Shown piece by piece: positions 9,658-18,638 of a stretch of DNA of 64,000 bases (positions are counted from its first letter, which is position 1; the number at the start of each line of letters is the position of its first letter). Both the position numbers and the translations under genes were made by a program. The notes beneath the pieces are model-generated. The model did not search any database and was not told the DNA's origin. It saw only the letters and a program-made list of their open reading frames with translations. Source of the DNA: Pediococcus inopinatus (GTDB lineage Bacteria; Bacillota; Bacilli; Lactobacillales; Lactobacillaceae); contig NZ_CP019981.1 of assembly GCF_002982135.1 (NCBI RefSeq), positions 868,001 through 932,000 of the forward strand, read 5' to 3'.

Positions 9658-10950
9658 CTACTTTTCTAAAAACTTACCAAATAATTCTGGAAAGTTCTTG
9701 TAAACATCTTCTAATTTAACTTGTTGTTCCTCACCTGTTGCCATCACTTTTAAGTTAACGACTTTGTTTGTTAATTCATCATTTCCAATGGTAATGACAA
9801 TTTTGGTATTTAGACGATCAGCCGTTTTAAACTGGGCTTTGGGTTTTCGATCTAAATAATCCTGATCAGCACTAAAGCCATTGCTGCGAATCTTTTCGAC
9901 AATTTTTAAAGTTTCAGCTTTTGTTTCGTCACCAATGCCAACAACGTATACATCTAAAGGATTAATTGCTGGTAATGGAGCATTTTGAGCCTGCATAAGT
10001 AACAACAAACGTTCAACGCCCAATCCAAACCCAATTCCTGGTGTCTCAGGGCCACCAAGCTCTTCAACGAGGCCATTATAACGGCCACCAGCACAAACGG
10101 TCACATCGCCTTTTCCAAGAGCCTTATCGTTAGCCATGATTTCAAAGATTGTGTGATTATAATAATCCAAGCCGCGAACCATGGATGCGTCAACGGTATA
10201 ATCAATATTCAAAGCTTTTAAAAGATTTTTAACGGTTTCGAAATGGCTCGCAGATTCAGGTGATAGATAATCCAAAATTGAAGGCGCATCTGCCACAAGT
10301 TTTTGATCATCCTTATCTTTACTATCAAGTACACGCAAAGGATTTTTGTGTAAGCGGACCTTAGAATCGTCACTTAACTCGTCAAAATGTGGTTCTAAAT
10401 AAGCAATCAAAGCGGCACGATAAGCTTCGCGGGTAGTCTGGTCACCTAACGTATTAATAACTAGTTTCAAATTATGAATGCCAAGTTTTTTGAGAAGTTG
10501 CATTCCCATTGAAATAACTTCAACATCTAAATTAGGACTTTCACTTCCAAATGCTTCAACTCCAATTTGGTGAAATTCACGTAACCGCCCTGATTGTGGA
10601 CGTTCGTAACGGAACATTGGACCCGTGTAATAGAGTTTAACTGGTTTGATGTGTTCTGGCCCATAAAGTTTGTTTTCAACAAATGCACGTACAACCCCGG
10701 CAGTGCCTTCTGGACGTAGGGTAATGTGGCGATCCCCTTTGTCACGGAAATCATACATCTCTTTAGTCACAATATCAGATGTATCTCCAGCACTTCTTGA
10801 AAACACTTCAAAGTTTTCAAAAATTGGGGTGCGAATTTCGTGGAATCGATAGTTATCAAATAATTTCTTTGCGGTAGTTTCGATGTAGCTCCATGCCACA
10901 GCTTCATCAGGTAAGATGTCCGCTGTACCTTTTGGACGTTGATATTTCAT
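9658..10950 (-). CDS. hisS: Histidyl-tRNA synthetase
   Basis: A 430-residue class II synthetase that charges tRNA-His. It begins [16 protein letters not shown]. Motif 2 is seen in [16 protein letters not shown], the histidine-binding motif in [14 protein letters not shown], and motif 3 in [12 protein letters not shown]. The C-terminal anticodon-binding domain starts near residue 330 ([11 protein letters not shown]). The start follows AGGAGG. It is the first gene of hisS-aspS; the long leader carries a T-box, so expression should rise when the cognate tRNA is uncharged. Confidence 0.96.
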   Translation of the reverse strand: MKYQRPKGTADILPDEAVAWSYIETTAKKLFDNYRFHEIRTPIFENFEVFSRSAGDTSDIVTKEMYDFRDKGDRHITLRPEGTAGVVRAFVENKLYGPEHIKPVKLYYTGPMFRYERPQSGRLREFHQIGVEAFGSESPNLDVEVISMGMQLLKKLGIHNLKLVINTLGDQTTREAYRAALIAYLEPHFDELSDDSKVRLHKNPLRVLDSKDKDDQKLVADAPSILDYLSPESASHFETVKNLLKALNIDYTVDASMVRGLDYYNHTIFEIMANDKALGKGDVTVCAGGRYNGLVEELGGPETPGIGFGLGVERLLLLMQAQNAPLPAINPLDVYVVGIGDETKAETLKIVEKIRSNGFSADQDYLDRKPKAQFKTADRLNTKIVITIGNDELTNKVVNLKVMATGEEQQVKLEDVYKNFPELFGKFLEK

Positions 10951-10992
10951 GTTAAATTCCTCCTAGATATGTAAATCCGATCTGAAAACAAT

Positions 10993-11208
10993 AAAAAACG
11001 CCCTTGTTATTTACAAGGGCGCGCGGCGCGGTACCACCTTAATTATTTACTCATTATAGTTAACGTTTTGCAACGGAATCTAAAATTAGATTCACCTCGA
11101 AAGTGTCTTCGAATGATTCCTTTACCCAATCGCAGCAACCTTGGGCTCTCTGAAAAGGAAAAACACCTACTATTCTTTGTCTTTGGTTTTAATATTAAAC
11201 TACCATTA
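10993..11208 (-). promoter_or_regulatory. T-box leader of hisS-aspS
   Basis: The leader contains the hallmark T-box sequence AAGGTGGTACCGCG (11040-11027), followed by a terminator with a 9-bp stem (CGCCCTTGT/ACAAGGGCG, 10999-11021) and six U residues. Upstream, Stem I elements are visible: GAGAGC near 11145-11150 and the distal-loop sequence GGTTGCTGCGA at 11140-11130. TTCCTTT and AAAGGAA can form the stem above the specifier loop. GAAGACAC is on the 3' side of that loop, and GACAC (11107-11103) offers GAC for Asp or, two bases on, CAC for His. Uncharged tRNA pairing would favour the antiterminator. Confidence 0.93.
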
Positions 11209-11237
11209 AAATTACTAAACTATCTTTGTCCTGTCAA
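11209..11237 (-). promoter_or_regulatory. Promoter of the hisS-aspS operon
   Basis: Minus strand: -35 TTGACA (11232-11237), 17-base spacer, -10 TAATTT (11209-11214). The perfect -35 and correct spacing put the transcript start just before the T-box Stem I. Confidence 0.8.
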
Positions 11238-11278
11238 GGGTTCTTCCAGAAATATCCCTTTTTGTGGGCTAGCTGGTA

Positions 11279-11284
11279 TATAAT
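11279..11284 (+). promoter_or_regulatory. Possible -10 element for the amidase gene
   Basis: TATAAT occurs 33 bases upstream of the amidase ATG. No good -35 hexamer is seen 16-18 bases upstream, though a TGG lies just before the overlapping TATATA, so an extended -10 is possible. The interval 10951-11316 is filled by this element, the divergent hisS promoter and the T-box. Confidence 0.45.
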
Positions 11285-11316
11285 AATGAGAAGAATTTCA
11301 TTTAGGAGAGGAACCT

Positions 11317-12183
11317 ATGTACACAAATATTCGTACCTCAGTTAAAAACAATCGACTTCAAATTTTACTCATTTTAGTTTTTCTCATTGCAACAATTACT
11401 TTTACACACGCGCTTTTTTCTAGTAAGACCGTACGTGTAGGCTTAGATAATGTTGCAGTACGCAATGGGCCATCGTTATCCTATTCGCAAATGGGCACCT
11501 TAAACTCTGGTAAACGCGTAACTGTTTTAAAAAAGAAAAACGGGTGGCTGCGTGTTCGTTATAATGACCAGAAACTTGGCTGGATTCCTAGTTGGCTTAC
11601 GAATCGGAAATTTGGTTTCAAACAGGCAACTAAGCTATCTGAAGCGACCATTGTCCTTGATCCCGGCCATGGCGGCAATGATTCCGGTGCTTTAGGTATT
11701 AACCAAAAAAATGAAGAAAAAACCTACACTCTAAAAACCGCAAAGGTGGTAAAAAAATCCTTAGAAGACCAAGGTGCTCGCGTTTTCCTAACTCGATCTA
11801 CTGATACTTATGTCGGATTAGCGGCAAGAGCAAATTTGTCTAATGAAAAGAAAGCAGATGCGTTCATTAGTTTTCATTACGATTCAGCACCTGAAAATGA
11901 TTCAGGCTCTGGCGATACCACTTATTATTATCATAAAAAAACATCATTGAAACTGGCCGAGATGGTAAACACTCAACTCAAAACTAAAATTAGTTTAAAT
12001 AATCGTGGCGTCCAATTTGGTGATTTCGAAGTTACACGGGACAATACCCAACCTGCCCTACTTATTGAAGGTGGCTATATCAATACCGCCAAAGATTTTA
12101 AACAAATTAGAACGGAAACTTATCGCAAACAAGTGGCTTCTGCAGTGACAAGTGGTTTAACAAATTTCTTTAGTGAGAAATAA
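11317..12183 (+). CDS. N-acetylmuramoyl-L-alanine amidase with SH3 domain
   Basis: A 288-residue exported wall hydrolase. Residues 13-33 form one hydrophobic segment that acts as a signal peptide or membrane anchor. A bacterial SH3 domain (about 38-90, with VAVRNGPSLSY and GWIPSWL) follows. The catalytic Amidase_3 domain runs from about 108 to the end, with zinc ligands in LDPGHGG, the EEKT glutamate and SFHYDS, and a catalytic glutamate in LLIEGGYIN. It cuts the bond between muramic acid and L-Ala in peptidoglycan. The start follows GGAGAGG. It is convergent with the HAD gene and overlaps its end by 14 bases, with no terminator between them. Confidence 0.9.
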   Translation: MYTNIRTSVKNNRLQILLILVFLIATITFTHALFSSKTVRVGLDNVAVRNGPSLSYSQMGTLNSGKRVTVLKKKNGWLRVRYNDQKLGWIPSWLTNRKFGFKQATKLSEATIVLDPGHGGNDSGALGINQKNEEKTYTLKTAKVVKKSLEDQGARVFLTRSTDTYVGLAARANLSNEKKADAFISFHYDSAPENDSGSGDTTYYYHKKTSLKLAEMVNTQLKTKISLNNRGVQFGDFEVTRDNTQPALLIEGGYINTAKDFKQIRTETYRKQVASAVTSGLTNFFSEK

Positions 12184-12799
12184 TAAGAGGCAATAATTCA
12201 GCTAAATTTTTTATCCTTTTCTCTGGCTGACTAGTAACCTGAATTAAATGATCAGGATCAAATAAAATTCCCTTTATATCAGCATTGTGGGCTGCCAAAA
12301 TATCAAGATTGCGATCACCAATCATGATGGCAGTCTTTTTTTCTGTCTGAAACTTTTTGATCAAGAAATTTAAGGAAGCAGGATCTGGTTTTCTTGGGAA
12401 CTTATCCGTGCCAGTAACTCCCCCACTAAAAAGTGAGTCAAACCCATGGTGCTGCATTAACCCTTTTGCCTGAATATCTCGATGTGTTAATAAAAAATTA
12501 CGGCCATTTTTTTGAATATTTTTTTGACAAACTTCATAGGCCTGATCAAAAGGTTGTGCTTCCTCTAATAGCTGAGCTTCGTTGGTCCGGTAGGTACTTT
12601 CTAAAGTTGTGTAATTTAAATTATAGGTCGATGCCAAACTTTTTAAAGTTTCCCCCAATGAGCCCTGACGCATTTGCCAATATAGGTCGTGTGCCTTCTG
12701 GTCAGTGATCCCGTTGACTTCTAATGCTTGTTTAAGACTTTTAACCATGATCGGATACGTATCAAATAGTGTGCCGTCAAAATCCCAGAATAAATCCAT
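12170..12799 (-). CDS. HAD-superfamily hydrolase (phosphatase-like)
   Basis: A 209-residue HAD subfamily IA protein. Motif I is DFDGTLFDT at residues 6-14, motif II is LLTHRD near 104, the motif III lysine lies near KFPRKPDP, and motif IV is MIGDRNLDI. It resembles phosphoglycolate phosphatase-like enzymes, but the substrate cannot be predicted. The start ATG at 12799 follows AAAGGAGG. It lies 12 bases after dtd and is probably the last gene of the rel-dtd group. Its final codons overlap the end of the plus-strand amidase gene. Confidence 0.85.
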   Translation of the reverse strand: MDLFWDFDGTLFDTYPIMVKSLKQALEVNGITDQKAHDLYWQMRQGSLGETLKSLASTYNLNYTTLESTYRTNEAQLLEEAQPFDQAYEVCQKNIQKNGRNFLLTHRDIQAKGLMQHHGFDSLFSGGVTGTDKFPRKPDPASLNFLIKKFQTEKKTAIMIGDRNLDILAAHNADIKGILFDPDHLIQVTSQPEKRIKNLAELLPLIISH

Positions 12800-12811
12800 C
12801 GTTAACCTCCT

Positions 12812-13264
12812 TTATTTCTGTAACTGATCAGTATCAAAAATAATTGTCACCGGTCCATCGTTACATAGTTCAACTTGCATATCAGCGCCAAACTCACCTG
12901 TGCCAACTTTTAAGCCAGTTTCCGAAAGCTTTTTGTTAAAGGTTTGGTACAAATCTGCAGCTTTTTGTGGGTCCCCTGCCTCAGTGAAACTCGGCCGGTT
13001 GCCATGTCTAGTATTTGCATAAAGTGTGAATTGGGAAACAGAAAGAATCTGACCTTCCACCTGTTTGATATTTAAATTCATTTTCTGATTTTGATCTTCA
13101 AAAACTCGTAAATTAATTATTTTATGAACTAGATAATCAAGTTCTTGTTCCGTATCTTGATTCTCAAAACCAACCAGCAATAAATAGCCTTGGCCAATTT
13201 TTCCCACTACCTTGTGTTCAATGGAAACCTGCGCCTGTTTAACCCGCTGTAAAACAACTTTCAT
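12812..13264 (-). CDS. dtd: D-aminoacyl-tRNA deacylase
   Basis: A 150-residue DTD protein that removes D-amino acids, and glycine mischarged on tRNA-Ala, from tRNAs. The two active-site motifs are present: SVSQFTLYA near residue 76 and NDGPVTI near residue 136. Length and N-terminus ([15 protein letters not shown]) are typical. It follows rel by about 104 bases, the usual Firmicutes order, and precedes the HAD gene by 12 bases. Confidence 0.95.
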   Translation of the reverse strand: MKVVLQRVKQAQVSIEHKVVGKIGQGYLLLVGFENQDTEQELDYLVHKIINLRVFEDQNQKMNLNIKQVEGQILSVSQFTLYANTRHGNRPSFTEAGDPQKAADLYQTFNKKLSETGLKVGTGEFGADMQVELCNDGPVTIIFDTDQLQK

Positions 13265-13368
13265 TTTTCATTTCTCCATCCATGCCTAATTTTTATCAAA
13301 AAAGCCCGAAAACCAAAGTTGTTCGATCTCATCAAAGTCGAATTCCATTTGAATTTCAGGTTTTATTT

Positions 13369-15603
13369 TTAATGCGATGGCCGTTCCACAACATAAACGT
13401 CCTTCACTATTTTTAAATTATCCATAATATGATTCAAATGATCCAAGTTTCGAACCCCCACAGTTAAACTGATCGTAACCATCCGATTATGATCAACTTT
13501 TCCGTTTACAGAATTCAAATAACGGGTTGTGTTATTCACTTTTTTCAAAATGTCGTTCAACATTCCGTTACGATTATACCCTTGGACTTCCAAGTCTGCC
13601 GCATAATTATTATGTGAATCATTGGGGTCTGCCCATTCCACTCCGATTAGCCGTTCGTCGTGTTCTTCAGCGTTGACGACATTGGGACAATCTTCTCGAT
13701 GGACTGAAACACCACGGCCTTTTGTAATATACCCTACAATCGGGTCACCTGGAACAGGATTACAACAATGACTTAACCGAACTAGAAGGTTATCTGCCCC
13801 TTCAATAATAATTCCGCTGGATGAACTTTTCTTTTTGCGTTCTTGTTCTGTTTCATTTTCATTAGAAATTGTTTGATGATCTTCAAGCAGTTCTTTTTCT
13901 TCTCGTCGCTTTCGATCCTCTTCTTGCTTAGCACGGACGTCATCAGTTAGTCGGTTGGCAACTCCTGTAGGTGCTAAATCACCAAACCCAATCGCTGCAT
14001 ACATATCATTGACTGACGTATAGTGTAACTTATTCGCTACTTTTTCCAGCTTAGCGGGCTCCAAAATCTCCACTGGATCAAAACCAGTCTGACGCAATTG
14101 ATGTTCAATAATTTCATGGCCTTTATCAACATTTTCAGACCGATCTTCTTGACGGAAGAATTGTTTAATTTTATTTCTAGCCCGCCTAGTAGATACTAAG
14201 TTAATCCAATCACGGCTCGGACCGGCAGAATTTGTAGAAGTTAAAATGTCAACAATATCTCCATTTTTGATCTTGTAATCCAATGGAACAATTTTGCCAT
14301 TTACTTTAGCTCCCGTGGTATGATTACCCACTTCGGTATGAATAGTGTAGGCCATATCAAGTGGGCCGGAACCCTTTGCAAGTTCAAATACATCACCTTT
14401 AGGCGTAAACGCATAAACTCGATCACCGAATAGATCCCCTTTAACAGAATCCATAAAATCAGCCGCATCTTTGCTTTCATCCTGAAGTTCAACGATTTCT
14501 TTAAACCAGTTTAGCTTGTTGCCTGTTTCACTTGCCGCAACCTTGTCGGTCTTTCCTTCTTTATAAGCCCAGTGAGCCGCAACACCATATTCAGCAACCC
14601 GATGCATCTCTTCAGTTCGAATCTGAACTTCTAGGGGTTTACCTTCTGGGCCAACGACTGTCGTATGCAAAGACTGATACATATTGGCTTTAGGCATGGC
14701 AATATAATCTTTGAATCGACCTGGCATTGGTTTCCACCGGGTATGAATAGCTCCCAAAACGGCATAGCAGTCCTTGATAGACTTGGTGATCACCCGAATA
14801 GCCAACAAATCATAAATCTGGCTAAACTGTTTGTGTTGATCAACCATCTTCCGATAAATCGAATAAATATGTTTTGGTCGTCCGTAGATATCTACTTCTG
14901 TAACCTTTAAATCATCCAAAGCCTTTTGGATATCACTAATCGCCAAGGCAATATATTCTTCCCGTTGGTCACGCCGTGAATTCATCAAATGAGCAATTCG
15001 GTAATATTGCTGAGGATTTAAATAGCGGAGGGAAATATCTTCCAATTCCCACTTAATCGTACTAATACCTAAACGGTCTGCAAGGGGTGCATAAATTTCC
15101 AATGTTTCATTGGCAATTCGCCGTTGTTTATCAGGTCGTAAATGTTCCAAAGTGCGCATGTTGTGCAAGCGATCCGCTAGTTTGACAATGATTACGCGAA
15201 TATCTTTTGACATGGCAAGCAACAACTTCCGGTGATTTTCTGCTAGCTGTTCCTGATTAGACTTATAACGGATTTTGCTGATTTTGGAGACGCCGTCTAC
15301 AATAACCGCAACATCATGACCGAAAAGCTCTTCAATATCGCCAAGCGTAATTAATGTATCTTCAACGGTATCATGAAGAAACCCAGCACAAATTGTGGCC
15401 GGATCCATTTTTAAATCTGCTAAAATACCGGCAACTTGAATGGGATGCATAATGTAAGGTTCCCCAGATTGCCGATATTGATCCTTATGAACGTAAGTCG
15501 AAAAGTCGCAAGCTTTTTGGACAAAGGCCACATGATCTGCATTCATGTATTTACGACACATATTTAAAACATCTTGGGCGGAAAGTACGGGTTCTTGTGA
15601 CAT
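13369..15603 (-). CDS. relA: Bifunctional (p)ppGpp synthetase/hydrolase Rel
   Basis: A 744-residue long RelA/SpoT homologue that controls the stringent response. In order: an HD hydrolase domain with HDTVEDT near residue 77 and KLADRLHNMRTL; a synthetase domain with GRPKHIYSIYRKM and EVQIRTEEMH; a TGS domain (VYAFTPKGDVFELAKG) near residue 390; a Cys/His region with LSHCCNPVPGD; and a C-terminal ACT domain. The intact HD motif argues that both synthesis and hydrolysis of ppGpp are kept. The start follows GGAGG. It heads or joins the rel-dtd-HAD group. Confidence 0.96.
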   Translation of the reverse strand: MSQEPVLSAQDVLNMCRKYMNADHVAFVQKACDFSTYVHKDQYRQSGEPYIMHPIQVAGILADLKMDPATICAGFLHDTVEDTLITLGDIEELFGHDVAVIVDGVSKISKIRYKSNQEQLAENHRKLLLAMSKDIRVIIVKLADRLHNMRTLEHLRPDKQRRIANETLEIYAPLADRLGISTIKWELEDISLRYLNPQQYYRIAHLMNSRRDQREEYIALAISDIQKALDDLKVTEVDIYGRPKHIYSIYRKMVDQHKQFSQIYDLLAIRVITKSIKDCYAVLGAIHTRWKPMPGRFKDYIAMPKANMYQSLHTTVVGPEGKPLEVQIRTEEMHRVAEYGVAAHWAYKEGKTDKVAASETGNKLNWFKEIVELQDESKDAADFMDSVKGDLFGDRVYAFTPKGDVFELAKGSGPLDMAYTIHTEVGNHTTGAKVNGKIVPLDYKIKNGDIVDILTSTNSAGPSRDWINLVSTRRARNKIKQFFRQEDRSENVDKGHEIIEHQLRQTGFDPVEILEPAKLEKVANKLHYTSVNDMYAAIGFGDLAPTGVANRLTDDVRAKQEEDRKRREEKELLEDHQTISNENETEQERKKKSSSSGIIIEGADNLLVRLSHCCNPVPGDPIVGYITKGRGVSVHREDCPNVVNAEEHDERLIGVEWADPNDSHNNYAADLEVQGYNRNGMLNDILKKVNNTTRYLNSVNGKVDHNRMVTISLTVGVRNLDHLNHIMDNLKIVKDVYVVERPSH

Positions 15604-15701
15604 AATTTAGCCTCCTTTGACTCTACAATTTAGAAGAACATAAAATGCTCTGATTGTGCATGATAACTTGATTTATATAATAATTAACGAAATAATCCTG
15701 C

Positions 15702-16028
15702 TTAGCTTGTTAACCCGTAAGCAATATAACTTGTGCTTAAATAAATGATTACAAAATAATACCCATACTTCGGTAAGAAGAAATAAGCACCAATTAGAAA
15801 GAAGATTGGAAATAACCACAAAAGTAACCAGTGTGCTCGGTTAGCCTTAATCAAAGAACCTAAAATGATGGCCGCCAACGTATTAATAATCATGAGAAAC
15901 CAAAGACCAACAAACACATGCGAAGCACTCGTAATATGTAAAATAAAAGGTAACAAAACCCCAAGCACTATAGCTGAAACCCAGTATCGCCACTTTATCT
16001 GGACAAAAAAGCCTAATGTTTTATTCAA
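15702..16028 (-). CDS. Small integral membrane protein, unknown function
   Basis: A 108-residue very hydrophobic protein with about four predicted membrane segments (roughly residues 15-32, 37-58, 64-82 and 84-105) and no recognisable motif. The frame runs on to 16055, but GGAGG at about 16036-16040 is spaced seven bases from the TTG at 16028, which I take as the start, giving (M)NKTLGFFVQIKWRYW. It lies between rsmE and rel on the same strand. I do not recognise a family; co-location with rel gives no clear hint. Confidence 0.7.
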   Translation of the reverse strand: MNKTLGFFVQIKWRYWVSAIVLGVLLPFILHITSASHVFVGLWFLMIINTLAAIILGSLIKANRAHWLLLWLFPIFFLIGAYFFLPKYGYYFVIIYLSTSYIAYGLTS

Positions 16029-16071
16029 ATTAATTCCTCCAGTAGAGACTCTCAAAGTATATTGCCTAATT

Positions 16072-16815
16072 CTACCTCATTTCGGTGAAAACGGAAATAG
16101 CTGTTAAGAAATATAATGGGGCCGTTTCAGCTCTCAAAATACGAGGACCTAACCCGACGCTAATAAAAGCAGCATCGGTCAATTTTTTAATCTCTTGGGT
16201 GGATAGACCACCTTCTGGGCCAAAAAGCGCGAGCACCTCATCATTTGCCTGCATTTGAGCAATTTGATGATGCAACTGCGTATGTTCCCCTTGTTTTGCA
16301 GATTCTTCATACGCAACAATTTTAAACTTACCAGGCCACTGCATAAGTTCTCGTAAACTGCCACAATAAGAGATTGTAGGGATATAAGCACGGTGTGATT
16401 GCTCAGCGGCTCCAACGGCAATTTTTTGTAAACGATCAATCTTACGGGCGATTTTTGCTGCTGGCCATTTGACAACTGAAAATTCTGTTGGCAAAAATAT
16501 AAAATGACGAGCACCCATCTCAGTTCCCTTTTGGACAATCTTTTCGCTTTTTTCACCTTTTGATAAGCCACATGCAATAGTAACTTCTATTGGCATTTCA
16601 ACAGCATGTTCAAGTTGTTTAACTGGCAAAATCTCTGCTGATTTTTCATCAATACTTTTAATTTTTCCAAGAAAGACTTGATGATTAGCAGCTACAAATT
16701 CGGCCTGCTCATTCTCCTTGGCACGCATTACTCGAACCAAGTGGTGAAAAGTATCTCCCGTTACAGAAAAAACTTCTTGTAGTTGAATTGGTTGGTCTGT
16801 AAAATATCGTTGCAT
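16072..16815 (-). CDS. rsmE: 16S rRNA (uracil1498-N3)-methyltransferase
   Basis: A 247-residue SPOUT-class (trefoil knot) methyltransferase that methylates U1498 of 16S rRNA with S-adenosylmethionine. The family marks are the N-terminal MQRYF start, EKSEKIVQKGTEMG in the middle and the knot motif LFGPEGGLSTQEI followed by GPRILRAETAPL. The start follows AGAGGCG. It lies downstream of prmA, a conserved pairing in Firmicutes. Confidence 0.95.
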   Translation of the reverse strand: MQRYFTDQPIQLQEVFSVTGDTFHHLVRVMRAKENEQAEFVAANHQVFLGKIKSIDEKSAEILPVKQLEHAVEMPIEVTIACGLSKGEKSEKIVQKGTEMGARHFIFLPTEFSVVKWPAAKIARKIDRLQKIAVGAAEQSHRAYIPTISYCGSLRELMQWPGKFKIVAYEESAKQGEHTQLHHQIAQMQANDEVLALFGPEGGLSTQEIKKLTDAAFISVGLGPRILRAETAPLYFLTAISVFTEMR

Positions 16816-16875
16816 TTAATTTCGCCTCTAATTTTATTGGTAGTTTTTTAAATGTTTATCCTATCATTTTTAGTG

Positions 16876-17820
16876 CTAATCTGTGGGTATTTGTGCAACT
16901 ACTGCTCGCCAATCTTTCATTTGGAGAATTTCAATTATTTTAAATTTTTGGTCCTGTAGTGCCGAAAGAACGGTTGGTAGTTTTTCTTTTATAATCCCTG
17001 AAGTAATGAAGATTCCATTAGGTTTCAGACAAGCCTTCGCCTGCGGAACTAGAGGGACAATAATCTCGGCCAAAATATTGGCCACGACAATATCAGCTTG
17101 GGCTTGAATACCTGCCAATAAATCATTTGTTCCCAGTTGAACATTTTTCACATCCGGATTCAACTTTAAATTTTCTACTGCTGAATTAACGGCAACCTGA
17201 TCAAGGTCATAAGCTTTAATTTCACTTGCTCCCATTTTGCTCGCAGCAATACTTAAAACTCCTGAACCTGTTCCCACGTCAATTACCTTTTCACCACCGC
17301 GTAGATACATCTCTAGAGCCTGCAAACATAACTGGGTAGTCGGGTGGGTTCCTGTTCCAAATGCCATTCCAGGATCTAACTTTAAGATTTTTTCTTCAGG
17401 AGAAGTTTTTTGATAGCTTTCCCAACTGGGCACCACCGTCAAATAGCGAGTTACTCTAACTGGATGATAATATTTCTCCCATTCGGTTTGCCATTCGGTT
17501 TCTTCTAGTGGCTTTTGAATAACTTTCCCAGATCCAGGATTTAGACCAAATTTTTTTAAAGCTAATACTTGAGATTCAATTTTAGAGACTAATGCTTTAA
17601 TATCGCTTGAAGACACATAATAGCCGGTGACCAAGGCCCCATTTTCAATGTGGGGAATATCTTCTAAGTCTAAAATTTCACCGAACTTGCCAGCTCGTAA
17701 ATTTTTGTAATCATCTGCATCTTCAATTTTAACGCCATCAGATCCAGCATCTTCAAGAATAACACTAACAGCATCCACAGCTTCATTTGTGGTTTGTACG
17801 CTTAATTCAGTCCATTTCAT
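16876..17820 (-). CDS. prmA: Ribosomal protein L11 methyltransferase
   Basis: A 314-residue class I methyltransferase that trimethylates lysines and the N-terminus of ribosomal protein L11. A substrate-recognition domain (about residues 1-120) is followed by the SAM-binding site VIDVGTGSGVLSIAA and the NILAEIIV motif. LDPGMAFGTGTHPTTQ is highly characteristic. The frame includes a TTG at 17826, but the ATG at 17820 is better spaced from AAGGAG. It is placed between mpg and rsmE. Confidence 0.95.
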   Translation of the reverse strand: MKWTELSVQTTNEAVDAVSVILEDAGSDGVKIEDADDYKNLRAGKFGEILDLEDIPHIENGALVTGYYVSSSDIKALVSKIESQVLALKKFGLNPGSGKVIQKPLEETEWQTEWEKYYHPVRVTRYLTVVPSWESYQKTSPEEKILKLDPGMAFGTGTHPTTQLCLQALEMYLRGGEKVIDVGTGSGVLSIAASKMGASEIKAYDLDQVAVNSAVENLKLNPDVKNVQLGTNDLLAGIQAQADIVVANILAEIIVPLVPQAKACLKPNGIFITSGIIKEKLPTVLSALQDQKFKIIEILQMKDWRAVVAQIPTD

Positions 17821-17832
17821 TTTCAAAACTCC

Positions 17833-18501
17833 TTATTTATTCACATTTTTCCAGCCTAGTTGTTTGTAGTCTACATCACGTTTGGGCATTCGTGAAACAT
17901 ATGGATTACCTTTCACGAAATAGCGCAAAGGTTCATTTGTCCATTTTCCTTTATTAGGCACGCCAATTCTGCCACTTTGTCCAATAGCTGTTGGAACTAA
18001 AAAATCGTTTAAATCTAACCACAGAGATCCTGTATTTAACAAAGTTCCCTTTAGTGATTTAGGGATTCCGAAAGCTTGCATCAGTTTTCCAGGACCACTC
18101 GTTAATTCATAAATAGGTTGAACTGGCCGATTTTTTTGAAAATTCACAAGTCCTTCAACCGGTTGCACCGCTCTAATTAAAACTCCTTGCGGGTCATTTT
18201 CACCTTGGGTAATCAGATTAAGGAGTAATTGGGTCCGCATCTGATAAATGTAAATTGTTCCTGCCTCGTGATATAAAGGTTCATTTTTAGGTGTGCGATG
18301 ACTTTGAAAAGCGTGTGCTGCTTGATCCATTGGTCCGATATATGCTTCATCTTCAACAATATAAGCACTCATTAACCCTGTTGAGTTTTGAAAAACGAGG
18401 CGTTTTCCCAACAAATCTTGAGCAATTTCAGAAGTTGGTCTCCCTGATAAAAAAATTTGTGCTTCATCAAAACTAGTTTGCATCTTAATCATCCAATTCA
18501 T
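17833..18501 (-). CDS. DNA-3-methyladenine glycosylase (MPG/AAG type)
   Basis: A protein of about 222 residues in the mammalian-type methylpurine glycosylase family. It removes alkylated purines to start base-excision repair. Family motifs seen are RPTSEIAQDLLGKRLV, VEDEAYIGPMDQAAHA, EAGTIYIYQMRTQLLLN and TSGPGKLMQAFG. Three in-frame ATGs (18501, 18492, 18483) compete. None has a strong Shine-Dalgarno; 18483 has GGATGA at fair distance, so the true protein may be six residues shorter. It lies 12 bases upstream of prmA and probably heads this operon. Confidence 0.92.
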   Translation of the reverse strand: MNWMIKMQTSFDEAQIFLSGRPTSEIAQDLLGKRLVFQNSTGLMSAYIVEDEAYIGPMDQAAHAFQSHRTPKNEPLYHEAGTIYIYQMRTQLLLNLITQGENDPQGVLIRAVQPVEGLVNFQKNRPVQPIYELTSGPGKLMQAFGIPKSLKGTLLNTGSLWLDLNDFLVPTAIGQSGRIGVPNKGKWTNEPLRYFVKGNPYVSRMPKRDVDYKQLGWKNVNK

Positions 18502-18548
18502 CTGTTAAGTTATTGCTTCCTTTATTTTACAGCTTTGAATTCAGATAA

Positions 18549-18588
18549 AGCAAAAAGAATTTGAATCAAGGCACCATTCAAATTCTTT
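18549..18588 (-). terminator. Terminator after the uracil permease gene
   Basis: A perfect 13-bp stem (AAAGAATTTGAAT at 18554-18566 with ATTCAAATTCTTT at 18576-18588) has a 9-base loop and a T-rich minus-strand tail TTTTTGCTTT. Confidence 0.85.
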
Positions 18589-18638
18589 CCAGATTAATAT
18601 GATTAATTCAATTTTTAACTGTAAATAATTTAGTTGAG

